In this document: positions 1 to 11,048 of the stretch, piece by piece | How positions within the stretch are numbered: position 1 is the first letter of the stretch | How the letters are laid out: each line of letters opens with the position of its first letter | NCBI GenBank assembly: GCA_022579005.1 | Contig: MU401539.1 | Coordinates: 62,001 to 126,000 of the forward strand | Length of the DNA: 64,000 nt | DNA from: Poronia punctata | Taxonomy: Eukaryota; Ascomycota; Sordariomycetes; Xylariales; Xylariaceae | Direction: 5' to 3' | Made by a program: the position numbers and the translations under genes | Notes under the pieces: model-generated | What the model was told of the DNA's origin: nothing | What the model saw: the letters and a program-made list of their open reading frames with translations, nothing else | Databases searched by the model: none

Positions 1-663
1 AAACATGGCCAGTTGCGTGTCCAGTCTGTAGTTCACAATCGTGCGCTTTCCCTTGGCCGAATTGGTCTCGATCATGGCATCCCATCTATTCTTGAGGCTT
101 GCAAACCCATGCCGGATGATATGCGACTCCATCTTGGCGAGATAGGAGTAGGCGAAGAAGGGATGTAATTGTCTCCGCCGTCTGTTCGCATCGACAGGCT
201 CGATGAGGGTGCTCACGTTGGGAACACCCTCGTACTCGAAAATCCGGTACATGTCCGTCTTCCGAAACTCGCCCATGGCGAGAACCTTGCGCGCGTCCTC
301 GGGATCGCAAAGAAAGACGGCATTGGGTTTGGCGAGGTATACATCTCCATGAGCTAGGTAATCCGCCTCTGCCATCTCAGCAGCCTTGCCAGACAAGATG
401 TGCAGTGTGCCACGCTTCCCAGACAGACGCGCGGCCAGGGGACCGGGGATATGTTTCAGAGGCGAGAAGTAAAGAGCGTAGATGACCTGCCAGGCCCAGT
501 AACCGACGAAAAGGCCGACGATGGCCCCAGGAAGGCCAGCCTTCTGGATCCATGATGGCAGTATCGGCAGATGTATCTGTATCTGGGACAACGACGAGGA
601 CTGTGACGATGCCCAAACGAAGGGCCGGCTTTGCCAGTCGGGGAGAAGCGACTCGATAGCCAT
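1..663 (-). CDS. Cytochrome P450, N-terminal part (cut by window edge)
   Basis: An uninterrupted reading frame starts at the ATG at 663 and runs off the left edge, giving 221 residues. A membrane anchor lies at about residues 43-67 (GAIVGLFVGYWAWQVIYALY), followed by the proline-rich hinge HIPGPLAARLS at 71-81, the classic start of a microsomal P450. Further on, NRRRRQLHPFFAYSYL matches the helix C region of fungal P450s. The heme-binding cysteine, the ExxR motif and the I-helix lie outside the window, so family and substrate cannot be assigned. By family it would be an ER-bound monooxygenase. No intron is seen in this part, and no other biosynthetic gene is visible next to it. Confidence 0.9.
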   Translation of the reverse strand, partial: MAIESLLPDWQSRPFVWASSQSSSLSQIQIHLPILPSWIQKAGLPGAIVGLFVGYWAWQVIYALYFSPLKHIPGPLAARLSGKRGTLHILSGKAAEMAEADYLAHGDVYLAKPNAVFLCDPEDARKVLAMGEFRKTDMYRIFEYEGVPNVSTLIEPVDANRRRRQLHPFFAYSYLAKMESHIIRHGFASLKNRWDAMIETNSAKGKRTIVNYRLDTQLAMF

Positions 664-1831
664 GTTTGACTGCCTATTATACCAGGTATCAATGTAGGAT
701 TGACAAATGCAGTAACAGACTGAAGCTTGATAGAGAACCAGATTAAACCGTCAGGCCTCTCAGATCGACTTTACTGCCTTGAACCTTCAAGTGATTGCAT
801 ACATACCTCGACCCGGAGAAAAGATACAAAAATACCATGGCCATTGTTATCCAGCTGCATATCTTTCGCCATCAAATCGATCTACCTAATACCAGTATCT
901 ACCTGTTAGAATGCGAGCTTGCTAACATACCGGTATCCCGGCAGAGGCAAAGCGTATCAGAACCGTCACTAACACCATGCCCTGTGCGCTAAAGTGCCCT
1001 ACACACTGTGCCCTAGTCAAAACTTCCCAAGTGGGGGGAGGGGAAGTAGATATTACCCGCACCGCATTCCCTGTCTATAAGAGAACTAGGGTCAGATCAG
1101 GTATGCATATCGGCCAGGGCCCCACGGCGTGAGCCTAAAGCAAAGTACCAAGACAGGCGTGTGATTAACAAGGACAAGTACAAAACGAAACAACTGCCAA
1201 TGCATGCGGGAGCTACTAGGTAGTCACCGGTCTCTACTCCTCTGCTGATGTTTTGGTATTTCCATCTTTTCATTGGATCTTCCTCAGATTAGAATTTTTC
1301 TCTACTAAAATAGCAAGTACGCCATTAATGCTTGGTTGCTTGTAGTTGCCACGTAGATACGTATTTTCACGGCATTAAGGGCTTGGTTGCCGCCGCTTAC
1401 TATTGTAAACGGCCGTTGCGAGCGGGTTATTTCAGATACAGGTGGAATATGGAAGTGCCTGGATTAACAAGGCAGTGGCAAGATAAGTGACACTTCCTAA
1501 GAAAGTAGTTACTTACTGCTGAGGGAGGGACCCTTAAGCCCAAGAATAGGTGTTGTACCTACCTAGTAGGTTAGGTGTTCGCTCTCCGTCTTCGTATACC
1601 GCGCCCTGTACCTACGTGGACCTACGTGTACCTATTTGAAGAAAACTTCCTAAATCCAGGGGCAAGCAGGTTCTTGGTCATGAAATTTCGCTGGGCGTAG
1701 GAGGTGGCGCCGCCTCCTACGTAGTTGGGTTCTCAAGATATAACGGCCGATGCTAACTGTCTGTGGCAGTGCTTTGAGTGTGGCTTGATGTGCCAAGGCA
1801 GATTGTAGCCAAAACTTGGGACATCTCAGGA

Positions 1832-1868
1832 TGAGAGTGAGTGAGTGAGTGAGTGAGTAAGTGAGTGA
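1832..1868. repeat. (GAGT)n microsatellite
   Basis: Tandem GAGT units, interrupted once by AAGT, in intergenic DNA. Confidence 0.85.
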
Positions 1869-2700
1869 TGCTATTTGCAGAAAAGGCTGTCGAGTATAAT
1901 TGATTAATTAATTCAACTATGGCCTCTTGGTAAATAAAAGGCAGATAATAATAATAACGCCGAAATAATGTAAAGCTGTAAGAAGCTGTGAGGTAGTAAC
2001 TAGGTCCTTAACATACTCACTCTCAGCATGCTGCGGTTGGTCAACGCGAGTGTCAGTACAGATAATAGCAAGTCTCACTGTATTTCGATTATCCCAGGCA
2101 ACATGTATCGCTGGCTCTATAAACGGTCCCCCAAATTGAGATAATACCTTAGTTCTAAAGACTCTCATCAGAAGTCAACAATTTAAGTGACTAAAAGTCG
2201 GCTCATAATAACATACTCAGTGTAATACATATGAGAGACGGCAATCCATCAATCTAGGTTTACACAATGTGGTTGGCCCTCCGATGAAGAGACCATCATT
2301 CCGGCCGCTCAACACAGGGAGTCATGTATAGTAAACTGTCATATTAAGAACTGTAACTGTATCATGGGGTTAAACGCAAAGAAAAGGGGATACTTAAATC
2401 AAATCAGGAAACATGGCCTCTTTAGCACTTGCTTTCCTTCCTCTCATTCCCCCTAATCCCCGAGCGATGATGTACTCCGAGGTGAGCCGCCCATATGGCA
2501 AGATTGACAGTTCGGAAGCTACCGTCACTCATGTTTGTCTTCGACTTCGATGGACTTAAACCTAAGTCCGCCCGGCAACATCAGAACTGGGGTGGGCTTC
2601 TTGGTCTTGTGTGTCTTCATGTGAGAGTAGTACAACAAATCGGCTTGCTTTACGCGAATTACACGTAGGCAAGAAAGGAACTGTAGGGCCCTACTTATCT

Positions 2701-2797
2701 AGGGTAGCCATGGGGAAAGAGGACATAATTGCGCCTAGACGCAAAGCCCTTACTGCACATTATCAATTATGTCCTCTAATTTAATCGTAACCACCCT
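2701..2797. repeat. Short imperfect palindrome, MITE-like
   Basis: Arms 2718-2731 (AGAGGACATAATTG) and 2764-2777 are perfect 14-bp inverted copies around a 32-bp loop. The similarity continues outwards imperfectly to AGGGT at 2701 and ACCCT at 2797. This looks like a tiny foldback or MITE relic. No clear target-site duplication is seen. Confidence 0.45.
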
Positions 2798-3559
2798 ATC
2801 CTTGATAGTCATGTAATCTTGCCAGTTTTCGTAAAGTAGTTACCTAGCGGCCTGATTCTCTTCCGTTAAGTTACATGGACTTCTGTGTAAGCAAGGTCCG
2901 AATCTTCTCAGATACTCCGACGATTCATCGTCCCAAGTGTCTGACATCTCGTCGCTTAGGTCAGGAACACGAATGTATGTCTTCATGTTATCCATATACT
3001 CGGCCTTGTCAACGCGTTTCTTCCCCCCTGATTAAGTCCTTGGTCGAGTGAAAGTGGGGGAGGATACGGTCTTCGTGGCAGGATCACCTCTAACGCGACA
3101 AGAGGGAAGGAATATATTCACAGTGGTGGAGTCGGGTAGTCAGACATTGGATGAATGAGGGGGTTGTAGAGAATCTGTTTTTACTGACCAATGTACGACA
3201 GCAGCGATCGTGCTTACCGCACTTGCCTCGAACGTAACGGGCGTGCAGCCTTGGTTAAGGGCGACCTCCTCTGGTTGCGTCCATACATAGACCAAGGAAG
3301 GTGCCGCGACGCTCAGGAATGGCAGGTGACATCACTCCCTTACTAGCACCTGCCTGACAACACAAACAAACAATACCTTTGTTTACTTTGCACCTTGGAT
3401 ACCATGTAGAGTATAATTGTCCTGTATTTAGTAATGCAGTAAGATTCCAATGTTTATCAAGCTCTACAACCACAAGATCCGTCTCATCGATACAGTACGG
3501 CCCCGATATCTATATACTTGCATGACCAGCAGCAGACCACGGAATATCACTTTGCAAAC

Positions 3560-4723
3560 ATGACGGAGGTATCATCACTAAGACACGATTACTTGTTCAA
3601 TACAACGGTGGCGGCCAGCAACAAACGTCCTGGGCCATCCGAGTTCACTTTGTTCCCCAAACTGCCAACCGAGCTTCGTCAAATTATATGGCACTCTAGT
3701 CTGGAGAGGTCGCGGATAATTTTTTTAAACATAGTAAATACCGACCCGTCATTGGTCGGGAACGAGCCATATGACGTGGTAAGCGAGCAAGAGACCAGAC
3801 TGCTGAGCAAACTCCTACGAGTGAACCGCGATGCCAGGATGGCCGCTTTGATATTTTATCGGGTACATCTTCCCTGTAAGGCCTGGGTTGGTTGCTCGAG
3901 GACAGAGGCAATGACGCTCCACATTAACCCCGAGTATGACATTCTTTACTTGGTGACGTCGGCGGGGGCTTCTCTGCTTCCATTCATACATTTCCTGAAG
4001 ACTTTGGACCCAAAGCAAGTTGGGCTCCTGAATCTCGCTCTACGCCACGGAGAACTAGTCGCCTTGAAGCGCGAAAAGCCGGACGAATACGAGTCGGGCT
4101 TAAAGAAGTCGCTAACGGACATGTTGGGGAAACTCAAGCAAGTCTATTTGATGCAGCTCAATAAGACTGGGCGTGCATTACCAATCGTGCAGGGGAGGTA
4201 CGATCCGAATACGATACAGACCAATCGTTCGTACCCGCTCATGGTGAACAATACCTCGTTTCAGCGTTTCAAACGTGACCCGCGAGCTATCGGCCTAGAT
4301 CTGAAAGCTGTCTATCTGGACTATAACACACCGGCCATGATGGGGATCTGGAAAGAAGCAATGGAGAATTGGGGGGTGGAGACGTCGCAAACAGAGATTC
4401 GTCACCTAGTGTCGTCCTATGAGTGGTACGAGTGTGGATCAGGGGTTGCAATACAAGCTGTTCTGGACGGGGAGGAAGATTCAGTATGTGTAGAAGCTAA
4501 AGCAGAATGGCATACGTCGTCAAGCAGGTTTTGGAGTAAGAATGAAGCCAAGCCGACAGACGAGCAGGTGCAAGAAGCCGCGGCCGTTTTGCCCGCCATA
4601 GGTTTCTGGTTGTTCCCACCAGAGGCAGTACCTTCGTATAGGGAACACAATTGGCGGGGAGGCTGGAACCTTATCGATGTCAGTCGATACTGGCCCGAGC
4701 TTTGTGTCTTTGATGTCGATTAG
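3560..4723 (+). CDS. 2EXR-domain-like protein of unknown function
   Basis: A single exon of 387 residues. The first in-frame ATG is at 3560 with a good context (A at -3); the frame stays open upstream but without an ATG. The N-terminal segment FTLFPKLPTELRQIIWHSSL matches the start of the fungal 2EXR (F-box-like) domain, whose signature is F-x-x-F-x-x-L-P-x-E-L-R-x-x-I-W. The rest has no motif I recognise: no signal peptide, membrane segment or catalytic signature. Such proteins are very numerous in Pezizomycotina and mostly uncharacterised. An adaptor role by analogy with F-box proteins would be inference. Confidence 0.8.
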   Translation: MTEVSSLRHDYLFNTTVAASNKRPGPSEFTLFPKLPTELRQIIWHSSLERSRIIFLNIVNTDPSLVGNEPYDVVSEQETRLLSKLLRVNRDARMAALIFYRVHLPCKAWVGCSRTEAMTLHINPEYDILYLVTSAGASLLPFIHFLKTLDPKQVGLLNLALRHGELVALKREKPDEYESGLKKSLTDMLGKLKQVYLMQLNKTGRALPIVQGRYDPNTIQTNRSYPLMVNNTSFQRFKRDPRAIGLDLKAVYLDYNTPAMMGIWKEAMENWGVETSQTEIRHLVSSYEWYECGSGVAIQAVLDGEEDSVCVEAKAEWHTSSSRFWSKNEAKPTDEQVQEAAAVLPAIGFWLFPPEAVPSYREHNWRGGWNLIDVSRYWPELCVFDVD

Positions 4724-4924
4724 GTGGCATTACGGGATGGGGGGGAAAGAGTGACACGGGCGGATCATGGATGACATTAGGTAGTAGCCTCTTTCGATTC
4801 TGTATCTTCACTCTCATTGGATTTCAAAAATGACAACTACATGATGACTCCCCAACTCCATTTAACCTAGGTAGTAAAACACAACTTTAGTATATCCCGT
4901 TCTGCCTCCCAATCTTTTCCCTCC

Positions 4925-5314
4925 TCAGATTAAAACCCACGATAAAACACCAAGCGCGACCAAAAGCGCCCCTTTAGTCCCAAAAGATCCCAACTGAGCC
5001 GTCGCAGCATTTCCATCATCATCATCATCGAAAATAAACAAGAGCGTAGGCGAGACATAACTCGAATTCCCACTGACGCGTCGACCTTCTTTCGTCAAAC
5101 AATCCTCCCAGTCGGCCTTGGACCTGTCGGGATCCTCCAGCTCGCACCAGGTAAAGCAGCCGACTTCGTGGGCTTCCTCGGCACCACAGCATGTTGTCAT
5201 GGCCGTTACGTTTGTCTGGCTCCAGGCGCTGGGGATGTAGGCGAGGTTGATGGTTCCTGGTTTTATGCCTTCGATGTTGACCGGGTTACATGTTACGTTG
5301 ATGGAGTTGGACAT
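4925..5314 (-). CDS. Small Cys-rich protein with hydrophobic C-terminus
   Basis: A single exon of 129 residues starting at the ATG at 5314. It has no N-terminal signal peptide. Cysteines cluster in CCGAEEAHEVGCFTWCE and at W-x2-C, and there are NVT and NSS sequons. An acidic run (DDDDDG) comes before a hydrophobic tail, GALLVALGVLSWVLI, that reaches the stop, so the protein is probably tail- or lipid-anchored. I do not recognise a named family. The even Cys/Trp pattern and C-terminal anchor make a real gene more likely than a chance frame. No function is proposed. Confidence 0.6.
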   Translation of the reverse strand: MSNSINVTCNPVNIEGIKPGTINLAYIPSAWSQTNVTAMTTCCGAEEAHEVGCFTWCELEDPDRSKADWEDCLTKEGRRVSGNSSYVSPTLLFIFDDDDDGNAATAQLGSFGTKGALLVALGVLSWVLI

Positions 5315-6203
5315 TTTGAGTTCTTTCTTTTGTACGAATTGGTGTGTTTGTGTGTATGACTATGTGTGTGTTGTAGATTTTTGGCTCGAATTCAGTAGTG
5401 TCGTTGTTTATTTGTTGGTTTGTTGGTAAAGGATGAAGGATGATGATTGATCGTGATGATGGTATTAATGATGATGATTATTTTCCGTGATGGATCAAAT
5501 AGACTTGACGTTGCCGTTGGTAAAAATGTCCTTCCCACGTACAAATAGTAGAAATATATTGAATTCGTTAGGCCCAAAATACTTGTAGAAATGAGTCCAG
5601 AAACCGGTATGCGTAATGATATCATGTCGCATCCTTCGACTGGCTCAATTGGACTGTTGGCTTGACGGATTCTAAGAATAGTGTCAGCCGAGTCCCGACA
5701 AGACCCTGACAGACCGTAATAGGAAGGGTAACGTGGCGATCCTCTTATAGCGTTGGCAAAAGGACCAAACTTCAAAAGAAAAAGAAAAGGACCTTTCAAA
5801 TTGCTGAGGATTTTTGAATTTACTCACCAAGTTAGTACGTCATGTCTGAATATCATCTCTCGGCAGCCGTCAGGGTCCAAGTAGGGCTGAATGAGCTTGG
5901 ACGGTTGGACCCCTATTGCATTCTCGACTCGGAAGTCGGGAACATGGCGATGTGCTATTACGTTTTGACAGATAGATCTTCCATCGCGGTGACGATGAAT
6001 GGTTGATGACGGAAAGGGGGATAAGGTAGGTAGGTATTATAAAAAAGGTTCTCATGCCGTCGTGTTCAAAGATAGTGTTAGGTACTCAAGTCCAAGTTCA
6101 GTTCATCATTCCAGTTTCTTTCTATTCTTCAAACCAGTTATAGAGTATTTTCAGTTCTCTTCCATCATTTCACCCAAAGTCGACAAACAAACAATCAATC
6201 ATC
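5315..6203. other. Intergenic region
   Basis: No supported gene. It holds TGATGA-rich simple sequence at about 5432-5482 and, near its right end, the promoter of the secreted protein starting at 6204. Confidence 0.55.
6038..6046 (+). promoter_or_regulatory. TATA-like box upstream of the secreted protein gene
   Basis: TATAAAAAA lies about 160 bp before the ATG at 6204, a plausible core promoter with a leader of about 130 nt. Judged by sequence only. Confidence 0.35.
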
Positions 6204-7096
6204 ATGAAGACCCAACTCTACTACCTCTCCCTCCTCCTCTTCGCCACCGCCCAGGCCCTCCCGTCGGGAACCTCGATGAAATGCGGTCCAAACTCAAACT
6301 GCGAAATGGTCAACATAAACGGCACACGCACCTACCGGTTTAAATCCGGTATGGAACCCGGTAGCTTAGACCATACCCGCCGTTTCCAACGCCGTCAAGA
6401 CGACGAAGAACAAAGCGGGGCCGAACTCCGCGTGATCATGGGCGAAATGCGAATGCAATGGGGTTGCGACACGGACGTAGGACAAGCCATGGCGGACGCC
6501 ATCTCGGAATCATGTCGGGCCACGGCAGGTTGCGACTCTGGCAAGACGAAAGGAATCGAAGTGGCGAAATGGGAGGGGACCCGGAGCGAACCCAGTGGTG
6601 CGACGCTGAATATTAAAGTCGAAGGGAAATATTACGATGAAGAAGTCCGGGATGTGTTTGCCGAGGCGATGAGGGCGACGGCGCATGATGAGAGCGTTGA
6701 GACGGAGGAGAGTAAGTGGTTGGATGAAGCTTCGCCTTCGGCTTCGCAGTGGGGGTTGAGTGATCGTGGGGGGGATTGTGCGATTAAGAATTTCCCGAAT
6801 TATGTTGCTATTAATCGGTTTGAGGATGAGAATCTGAAGGATTATATGGAGATTCATGCTGAGCTTGTCGAGGGCGAATGTAAGGGTTTTTTCTTTTTTT
6901 TCCCCCTCCTCATTGTCATCCCTTTACCCTTACATTGCATCACATGAGAATTGTTTCATGAAATACCTACTGACTTGTTTCTTTTACAGCAAACTGTCTA
7001 GGTGCCACAATCCTTGGTGCTATTGCTGGAGCTATTAATCCCTTGGCTGGAAAGGTTTTTGGATTTGCCAAGGTGTTGTGCGAGAGTGAACTCTAA
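6204..7096 (+). CDS. Secreted effector-like protein of unknown function
   Basis: Two exons, 6204-6879 and 6990-7096, encode 260 residues. The intron 6880-6989 has GTAAGG, branch CTGAC and TTTTACAG. The signal peptide is MKTQLYYLSLLLFATAQALP. A dibasic QRRQDD near residue 70 looks like a Kex2 site, so a propeptide is likely. The mature part has dispersed cysteines (GCDTD, ESCRATAGCDSG, DCAIK, NCLGA, VLCES), and exon 2 adds a Gly/Ala-rich segment, GATILGAIAGAINPLAGK, that could insert in a membrane or form a helical hairpin. I recognise no family. Candidates are an effector or a pore-forming-like secreted protein, both inference. Confidence 0.75.
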
Positions 7097-7746
7097 AGGT
7101 CGACAGGTCATGACAAAAGTTCTTGTTAGATGTAGTGTACAATATAGTTTGGGTTAGATGGAAAGTGTATTATTCCTCTTCGAGTCGATCGTACCGGTAC
7201 GTGATATGGTGCTGTAACCCCACTTGCCAACATGGACGAGCTCCACAACCAGAGAGCGAACGGGGACGACGAGGACGACGGGGACGTCGGAGACGTGTAT
7301 AACAGCTACCGGTACTCATCCCCAACAAGCTTTCAGCTGCTGCAAAGTCGGCGATGGAGCTAGGGTCGCCGGTAGGGTAACCAGTGGCTGCCCGACAACT
7401 TTCCACGGGTACAGGCAAATAAAATTCATAAGAGGGGTGGGTTTGACCACGTCGCGATGCACAGTCCCTCACAGTCCCTGTTACAAAAATGTTGCATGGA
7501 CTGAAGGGTAAGCTGTCCGTCCAATTGAATAATAATAGGAGATTCTCGGCAGTACTTTGTTAGTTACCAAAGCCATCAGGAAGCACTGGTTGGACGCACA
7601 AAGGATTGGTCCGAAGCTCCAGTGATTTGTACAGACTATGCAGTTTTGTGGCCAGTTGAAATATAAGATTCAGACCCCTACAAGTGTTTTTTTTCTTTCC
7701 CATCTAATATGCTATCAAGTTTCCTTTTGGGCTCGGTTAGATCAAA
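7097..7746. other. Intergenic region
   Basis: No supported gene. A minus-strand frame at 7170-7472 is driven by a biased CGACGAGGACGACG stretch and is not credible as a protein. Confidence 0.5.
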
Positions 7747-9455
7747 ATGCCAACTCCCATCGACCCTGATGACGAACCCACTTCTTTTTTAGAGCACTTA
7801 CGCTCCATTGACCCATGTTATGAAAGAATAGGGACGCTACAGTTGGGAGAATGGTCCATTTTGGACATCGATGCCCTTGGTCACGTCAACCTTTGGAGCT
7901 CCTCGTTCCGTGACGGTGATCCTACAGAGCGATTCAGACAGAGGAATCCAATTGGCGGGACTCGACTGATTGTGTGGAATGGCGAGGACGGTATAACCCG
8001 CATTGTGGAGCTTTTCTACAAGAGATTAGTCGATCGCCTTCGCCCGCGCTGGGAAACCAAGGCTTTTGCGGCAAGGTATGAAGACGAATACGGTCTGCCA
8101 GACTTTGTTGTCGAAGGCCGGTCAAATGTTTTTGATTTAGGCTACGAAACTATCGGTATGATTTCTAAAGAGGACAATTGCAATATAGGTAAGCTATCCT
8201 CTTAATTCTACTCATAACACCACTTAACAACTCACTGAAACAACACGCACTGGCAATTATTTCTCAGTAATTATACGCTGTCGAGATATCCCGGTCAGTA
8301 TATTTGAAAGAAAAGGATGGTTTCCAACGCCTGCGACTCTGTCCCAAGAGAGGTTTATCGTCTTCAAACCCTACCTAGGCGCTCTTCAGAAGCGTGCAGC
8401 TCATTTCTTTGTAGAGGCAAACAAAACGCCTCTTCTTCTACTATTACCTCTACTATACGTCCATGCCAGGTGTCTATGTGACAGCCTTGTCAGCAACGAT
8501 CGCATGCTCCGCTGGGCAATGGCGACACCCCAGACTAATCCGGCGTCTTTTAACACGGTTTGGTGTGCCCTCCGGATAATGAAGCACGACGTGATGAGGC
8601 CATTGGATAGCGTCCGACAGTATGACCGTCATCATAACAGGGGGGGGATCCAAAAATCCAAAGAGTTCAAGTATCTATCCAAGCTCTTCGGATCCGTCGA
8701 AAAGGAGATATCTCGCCTGGAGACGCTAGCTCGGGACTATCAGCAACACCATGTTGCAGTGCTTAGTCTCGAAGAATCCCGTGCATCTATCAAGCAAGCA
8801 AAGGTAGCTTTAGAAGAGAGCAAGCGGACAAAGCTAGGTAAGTGAAGCCGACTCTTTCCCCCAACTTGGTTCACTCAAGGCCCTGAGGCCCTGACGTCCG
8901 AGAAATGTAGTCACCGTACTTGCCATCTTCTTTGTCCCAACGAGCCTCAGCACAGCCATTTTTGGAATGAACATACGGGAACTTAACGAGGATGGACAGC
9001 CTATATGGGTTTTCATCCTAACGACTGTTCTGGTCACAGCAGGGACAATGATGCTGTGGGGTTTCATGTATCAATTTCAGAAGTACACCTCATTGCCCAA
9101 GCTTCCCAAACTTTCCTTCGACGAAGAAAACCCCGAGTATTATACTCGGCGAAAAAGGCTCTCGGTTCTTTGCCAACTTGTCTTCCGAGGGCACACCATC
9201 TGGGCTTGGAGATCTGGGATACTCCTTTCCCTGCTCACCAACGGCCGAGTAGCATTCCTCAGGTCTTGCCGATCGCATGACGCTCCCCTTCTTGCTGACC
9301 GGATTAAGCCTGAAGGTCATGACGCACACCATCCGTGTGAATATATCCTGTCTCATTTTGACGCTTCATATGCTGATTATGAGGAAAAAGAAGGGTTCCT
9401 CTGTTCTAAGCTTGAGACCATTCATGACCTGATAGCATGGCTTTCCAGTCGATAG
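7747..9455 (+). CDS. CorA-like Mg2+ transporter family membrane protein
   Basis: Three exons, 7747-8188, 8268-8837 and 8911-9455, give 518 residues; both introns (79 and 73 bp) have GTAAG donors and AG acceptors and keep phase 1. A long soluble N-terminal part with a helical, charged stretch (SVEKEISRLETLARDYQQ) precedes a first membrane segment, VLAIFFVPTSLSTAIFGMNI, that ends in a GMN triplet at about 356-358. A second segment, VFILTTVLVTAGTMMLWGF, follows. A GMN motif between two C-terminal helices defines the CorA/Mrs2/Alr1 superfamily. In fungi many such proteins carry the fold without proven transport. A C-terminal extension of about 125 residues after TM2 is unusual for a true CorA channel. 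Substrate is not assigned. Confidence 0.78.
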
Positions 9456-10098
9456 CCTCAGCCAATACAGGACATTAATTCCGGGGGGGGGGGGGGGGGG
9501 GGGGGGGGAGGAGCGACGCGGGGGGGGGGCGGCAGCGGCGCCCGCGGNNNNNNNNNNTTCTTCTCTTTTTTCTTTTATTTTTCTCTTTTTAGTTTTTTTG
9601 TCCGCACTTCTGCCACCCACTCCTCTAATTTTTACCCCCCCCCCCCCCCCCCCCCCCCCCCGATTAAGTTGATATGTAACATGATTATCGGGATGTGATT
9701 ATACCCCAGCCCCAAGCCCTCCGCATTCGTTATCATCATAACCTACCTAGGTAGGCCAGGTACTCAACCGCTCGCTCTTTCTATATCCAACACCCCCCTT
9801 CCGCCCTGATTCTGCCCCCCCTTAATAATTAGGCCCAGGGGTTTATCAATCCAGGCCGAGAAGAAGCCATGTGTCGCGACTGTCCAAGGAACTAAATGCA
9901 CAGTCCCTTGAGGCTTCCATCCCAACACTTCAACATTTGTATGCAAGACGTAGATCCCTAGTACCTCTATCCTTCATCCTGTATAAATAACGCCTATCCC
10001 ATGCTATCCCATGCTATGCTATACAATCTTCATACTATAACAGTTTTACCCCGACCTACTTCCAAAATCACCCTCCCCCCCCTTTCTTAAACAAGACA
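9456..10098. other. Intergenic region containing an assembly gap
   Basis: Poly-G from about 9482, then ten N, a T-rich stretch and poly-C at about 9637-9661. Sequence around the gap is unreliable. The remainder has small CCTAGG palindromes and no gene. Confidence 0.7.
9548..9557. other. Assembly gap (10 N)
   Basis: Ten undetermined bases between a long G homopolymer and T/C-rich sequence. The gap length is conventional, so the true distance is unknown. Confidence 0.95.
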
Positions 10099-11048
10099 TC
10101 AACCCACAAGATCACACCACAACTCCCACCCATCCTTCATCCCCGACCCCAAATACGGCCTAACCACAACCCCATCCTCATCCCTCATCTCGATATCCTC
10201 AAAATCCCAATGCGCCACAACCTCCATCTTCCACCCTGCCGGCGATTCCGAATAAGAGCGCATAACCGAAGGACTACTAAGCCTCACCCTCAACCCTCTA
10301 TACCCCCAAGCCTTGGCCTCAAGCAAAACAAACCGATTAAGCGCCGTAGCCAATCCCTGTCCCTCATATCCAACACGAGTAACACATCCCGATCGAACAA
10401 GGACTTGCCCGTATCCCGTGGGCGGTTGGGCCGCGCTCGATTTCCGCTTCCCTCTTACTTTTCCCACACCGCCGTAATTCTCCGGAACGGAAGAAAGGAA
10501 GGCGTTGAGTTGTTGTTGAAGCGGTATTAATTCATACATGTCCCTCGTAGCGCGAGGATCGGGCGTGATGAAAGCATCGACGGATAAAGCGATGCATACG
10601 AGAGGGAAATCCATGGCGTCGCGCATCTGGTCGGCCCCGTGTCTTTCGAAAGAGGTTTGGCCCGGGTCTAGGTCTCGCCAGCTTAGCATGCTGGACGGAT
10701 TGGCGGCTGCCGCGGAGGGGTGTTTGAAGAGGTAGGCTGTGTCGAAGATGCCGAAGGACATGCCGCTTGATATGGCTTGGGCGTAGTGTGCGGATAGTTT
10801 GGAGAGGCCTTGGAGAGCGGTGGCTGTTTTGGGGAAGGGCAGGAGAGGTTTCCAGAGAGATGGGTTGCGGAGCACTGAAGATGTATGTTAGTGTATGTGG
10901 ATGATCTGTAATTTATGTCAAACAACGACTTACTGAATCCATCTATTCCCATGGCCGTCACCCAGTCTAGTACAGACATGTCGAGGCGTCTGATTACGTA
11001 TCGTGAAGGCAAGTTGATGCCATGTGTATCTGTGATGATGTCCAACAT
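10099..11048 (-). CDS. GNAT-family N-acetyltransferase-like protein
   Basis: Two exons, 10934-11048 and 10099-10874, joined across a 59-bp intron (donor GTAAGT, branch CTAAC, acceptor TTCAG), give 296 residues from the ATG at 11048. The joined frame reads GIDGF-MLRNPS. In the C-terminal half, VTRVGYEGQGLATALNRFVL has the Q/R-x-x-G-x-G/A acetyl-CoA binding motif A of GNAT enzymes, followed by the strand GYRGLRVRL. By family it would transfer acetyl from acetyl-CoA to an amine; the substrate is unknown. The N-terminal part (LDIITDTHGINLPSRYVI) is of a type common in fungal GNAT-like proteins. Confidence 0.75.

Larger units (their letters stand above)
664..3559. other. Intergenic region, no supported gene
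   Basis: About 2.9 kb without a credible coding region; the short open frames have no recognisable features and no matching splice partners. It holds a (GAGT)n microsatellite at about 1832-1868, two copies of a short motif resembling CATTAA-GCTTGGTTGC (about 1323 and 1372), and a 97-bp palindromic element listed separately. The part next to 663 should contain the P450 promoter. Confidence 0.6.

Noticed and set aside
5392..5799. 135-codon minus-strand frame
   Set aside because: Codons run through low-complexity TGATGA sequence and no domain is seen.
7170..7472. 100-codon minus-strand Arg/Pro-rich frame
   Set aside because: Driven by a CGACGAGG-type simple repeat; no start context or family match.
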